In this document: positions 62,020 to 64,000 of the stretch, one piece after another
How the letters are laid out: each line of letters begins with the position of its first letter
Position numbering within the stretch: position 1 is the stretch's first letter
From: Protopterus annectens
Lineage: Eukaryota > Chordata > Ceratodontiformes > Protopteridae
Assembly (NCBI RefSeq): GCF_019279795.1
Contig: NC_056738.1
Coordinates: 473,552,052-473,616,051, forward strand
Length of the DNA: 64,000 nt
Direction of reading: 5' to 3'
Translations under genes and position numbers: made by a program
The notes under the pieces: generated by a model
What the model was told of the DNA's origin: nothing
The model's database searches: none
What the model saw: the letters and a program-made list of their open reading frames with translations, nothing else

Positions 62020-62166
62020 GGGGCAATAAAATTTAGAATCATTCAGTTGCCTGATGGCTTCGGCTTCATAATCGACTTTCTCCCAAATAACTGTGGCCCC
62101 ACCTTTATCTGCCTTAGTTATAATGATGTCAGTGTCAGGAGAGAGACACAGCTGAAGGTTTCTAAT

Positions 62167-63690
62167 ATGTTTATGTTACTATTGATTGAATATTATGAGA
62201 AGCAATTACCGGAGCTGCTTGGTAAATTAAAGGAATGCCAGGAACGTACCTTAGTGTTTGAGGGCACTAGTGAATATCAATATTTGTATGAGCAATTTAA
62301 ATTGGAAACTGATAAATATGAGCAAGAATTAAAGGCTCGAAAGATCAAAAAATATCGTAGGGACTTGAATGACTTTGAGAGCGATAGAATATTTTCTTGG
62401 AAGAAAGATAATAAAGAGGTGCGTTTTGATGCAGTTAAGGCTAACAGAACAAAACGCAAAAGGGTGAAATCCATATTGCGACATAATAAGACCGTTTACA
62501 GTACTTCAGATGGGTCTTCAGGGTATTCTAACACTGACACTGAGCCTGAAGCTGAATTGAATGATATTTTATCACCAGAAGGACCAGCGGTTAAAAGAAC
62601 CAAGTCCCCTTTAGAAGGGGGGGGCCGCAAACACAAGAAGCGACATGGATTTCAACCTGTTATAAGAGCCTCAGGCCCTACAGATCGGTTACCACAGACA
62701 CTGGACTCAATAGAAGCAACAGGGGTTGCTAATGTTAATGATATTAACCAATTAGTGGTTAATTTAACTAAATACAAAGTTGATTCCAGTGAATTAAAAT
62801 TGCTTAACAAAGGTTTAAATTATGTGCCATCATTTTATTTGTCTCATTTTGATGTTGTTAGGGATATTAAAAAGTTCACTAGAGTGTTAAATTTGAAATG
62901 CCATTTTGCTGAACAGGAGGGTACATTACAAGCTGACCAAGGAATTGGATTTAAATTTAAGAAATCCAGATTCCAGCCTATGTATAATAATAATGTAAAG
63001 ATTTTCGAACAGCTAGTCTTGAAAGAGTTGCAGGCCAAACAGGCTGAAATCTTTCAAAATACTAATAGAAATTTATCCATTGAGGAACATCAAGCTATGT
63101 TAAAACTAGTTAATAACACTGACATCATTATAACTAAGGCAGATAAAGGTGGGGCCACAGTTATTTGGGAGAAAGTCGATTATGAAGCCGAAGCCATCAG
63201 GCAACTGAATGATTCTAAATTTTATTGCCCCTTGAAGGGGGATCCTACTAGGGAATATCAGTCTATTATTAATGATTTCTTACTAATGGCAGTGGATAAT
63301 CAGATAATAACGAAAGAAATAGCTGCACAATTGATTATTGAAAACCCTACCTCACAATACTTTTACCTGGCCCCCAAGATACATAAAACTATAATAGCTC
63401 CTCCAGGTAGACCCATAGTAGCAGGAAGAGGTTCAATAACTGAACCTTTGTCAGAATACTTAGAATATAAGTTAAAACCTTTACTATCATTAGTGCGATC
63501 TAGAATAAAAGATACAGGACAATTTTTAACACTAATGGAAGATCTACAGATACCCACTAGGAGTTTGTTAGGAACATTGGATGTACAATCCCTATATACT
63601 AACATTCCCCACAATGCTGGTTTAGAAGCAGTGAAATATTGGATGGGAAATCTGATTTATATGTACAATCAGAGATGGATTTTTTGTTAG
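62167..63690 (+). CDS. Penelope-like ORF, N-terminal domain and RT start, frameshifted
   Basis: I take the ATG at 62167 as the start. The open frame extends upstream to 62047 only because it reads the antisense of copy 1 across the junction. Residues 1-60 are Glu/Leu/Lys-rich and likely coiled (EYYEKQLPELLGKLKE). Then come KKYRRDLNDFESDRIFSW and a Lys/Arg-rich linker (KRTKSPLEGGGRKHKKRHG), and SSELKLLNKGLNYVPSFY, a block I recognise from the N-terminal regions of endonuclease-bearing Penelope-like ORFs. RT begins at DIIITKADKGGATVIW. A missing G near 63647 (GGATGGGAAA where copy 1 has GGATGGGGAAA) shifts the frame, giving a false stop at 63688-63690. After the shift RT continues in another frame to the window end, including RRYLDD near 63880. 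Confidence 0.88.
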   Translation: MFMLLLIEYYEKQLPELLGKLKECQERTLVFEGTSEYQYLYEQFKLETDKYEQELKARKIKKYRRDLNDFESDRIFSWKKDNKEVRFDAVKANRTKRKRVKSILRHNKTVYSTSDGSSGYSNTDTEPEAELNDILSPEGPAVKRTKSPLEGGGRKHKKRHGFQPVIRASGPTDRLPQTLDSIEATGVANVNDINQLVVNLTKYKVDSSELKLLNKGLNYVPSFYLSHFDVVRDIKKFTRVLNLKCHFAEQEGTLQADQGIGFKFKKSRFQPMYNNNVKIFEQLVLKELQAKQAEIFQNTNRNLSIEEHQAMLKLVNNTDIIITKADKGGATVIWEKVDYEAEAIRQLNDSKFYCPLKGDPTREYQSIINDFLLMAVDNQIITKEIAAQLIIENPTSQYFYLAPKIHKTIIAPPGRPIVAGRGSITEPLSEYLEYKLKPLLSLVRSRIKDTGQFLTLMEDLQIPTRSLLGTLDVQSLYTNIPHNAGLEAVKYWMGNLIYMYNQRWIFC

Positions 63691-64000
63691 CACTTTTGAA
63701 GTTGGTTTTGGAACATAGTGCCTTTAAGTATAATAACAACTGGTATCTGCAGATTAAAGGGACAGCGATGGGGGCTAAGTTCGCCCCCACTTATGCAGAT
63801 CTATTTATGGGCTACCTGGAGGAGCAGTATATATATCTAGATTCTTTTCCTTTTCCTGGACAATTGATAATGTGGCGTCGTTACCTTGACGACTGTTGGG
63901 TAGTATGGGGAGGTGAAAAAGCTCAATGGGAAAATTTTAAAATTTATTTGAATTCTAATTGTTATGGGATTAAATTCATTGGAAATTTGGATTTGTTTAC
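63688..64000 (+). pseudogene. Penelope-like RT continuation after the frameshift
   Basis: In the frame displaced by one base, codons continue with LLALLKLVLEHSAFKYNN, GTAMGAKFAPTYADLFMG, RRYLDDCWVVWGG and IKFIGNLDLF to the last base. It is open to the edge. So a single-base indel is the only visible defect of copy 2 within the window. Confidence 0.85.

Larger units (their letters stand above)
59701..62135 (-). mobile_element. Penelope-like element copy 1 (minus), 5'-truncated
   Basis: Contains the RT/GIY-YIG ORF (60271-62019, frame open to 62135) and about 570 bases of 3' untranslated and terminal sequence with a hammerhead ribozyme. The N-terminal part of the ORF is absent: homology to copy 2 stops at 62135, where copy 2 starts in the opposite direction. 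The 3' end is next to (AT)n. Such inverted partial copies next to a fuller copy are a known arrangement of Penelope-like elements. Confidence 0.88.
61250..64000. repeat. Large inverted repeat (arms ~886 bp, spacer 980 bp)
   Basis: 61250-62135 is the reverse complement of 63116-64000, with the right arm continuing beyond the window. The arms differ by a one-base deletion near 63647 in the right arm and a substitution giving RRYLDD instead of RHYLDD; I saw few other differences. The spacer 62136-63115 is unique to copy 2. Confidence 0.93.
62136..64000 (+). mobile_element. Penelope-like element copy 2 (plus), runs off the window
   Basis: Begins at the inverted junction with only about 31 bases before the first ATG, so any upstream pseudo-LTR is missing or lies in the rearranged part. 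It encodes the N-terminal domain that copy 1 lacks and then RT, frameshifted near 63647. The remaining RT and the GIY-YIG domain should follow past 64000. Confidence 0.88.

Noticed and set aside
62047-62166. Upstream extension of the copy 2 Penelope-like ORF to 62047
   Set aside because: These codons read the antisense of copy 1 across the inverted junction and do not belong to the element's protein.

Overview
The window is eukaryotic and almost entirely repetitive DNA. I find no host gene, no host exon I can defend, no tRNA or rRNA gene and no bacterial feature. It looks like intergenic or intronic DNA of a vertebrate. Long (AT)n and (CA)n tracts, CR1-like and L2-like LINEs, an L1/Tx1-like LINE fragment, a PIF/Harbinger DNA transposon, Penelope-like elements with a GIY-YIG nuclease, and tRNA-derived SINEs occur together. 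That mix fits an amphibian or an early-branching fish lineage (lungfish, coelacanth, bichir) better than a mammal or bird. The assignment is inference from repeat content only.

Layout. 1-3.6 kb: microsatellites and a six-unit tandem array whose monomer carries a tRNA-like promoter. 3.6-8.0 kb: three decayed CR1-like LINE pieces, all on the minus strand. 8.1-11.7 kb: an intact Harbinger transposase ORF (minus, 9232-10380) followed by a run of hairpins. 11.7-24.6 kb: mostly unrecognised sequence, with a second, decayed Harbinger transposase (14.55-15.56 kb), a CpG-bearing unknown repeat, a SINE piece, three fold-back hairpins and an exact 144-bp tandem duplication. 24.6-31.8 kb: a SINE with an L2-type tail, then a plus-strand CR1-like LINE whose ORF1 (esterase-like) and early ORF2 were caught in a 1042-bp tandem duplication bounded by (CA)n, then a further CR1 endonuclease/RT segment. 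32-46.4 kb: an L2-like cluster. L2 copy A is interrupted by a SINE inside its endonuclease and by a younger copy B near the end of its ORF2. Copy C lies beyond it on the opposite strand and carries a 198-bp fold-back insertion. 46.4-52.4 kb: an L1/Tx1-like fragment, two decayed CR1-like copies and a small element with a hammerhead-ribozyme-like motif between direct repeats. 52.4-59.6 kb: mainly unrecognised sequence with two SINE-like pieces. 59.7-64.0 kb: two Penelope-like elements in head-to-head orientation.

How it works together. The coding content is selfish. LINEs supply reverse transcriptase and APE endonuclease; SINEs carry Pol III promoters and, in one case, a tail copied from the local L2 family; the Penelope-like elements carry RT plus GIY-YIG endonuclease and a hammerhead ribozyme in the terminal region. 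The best-preserved frames are the Harbinger transposase, L2 copy B (one stop, one frameshift) and the minus-strand Penelope RT/GIY-YIG frame. The most interesting structures are the inverted Penelope pair with a hammerhead whose stem III is a bare palindrome, the tandem SINE-like satellite, and the L2-in-L2 nesting that created an in-frame fusion ORF.
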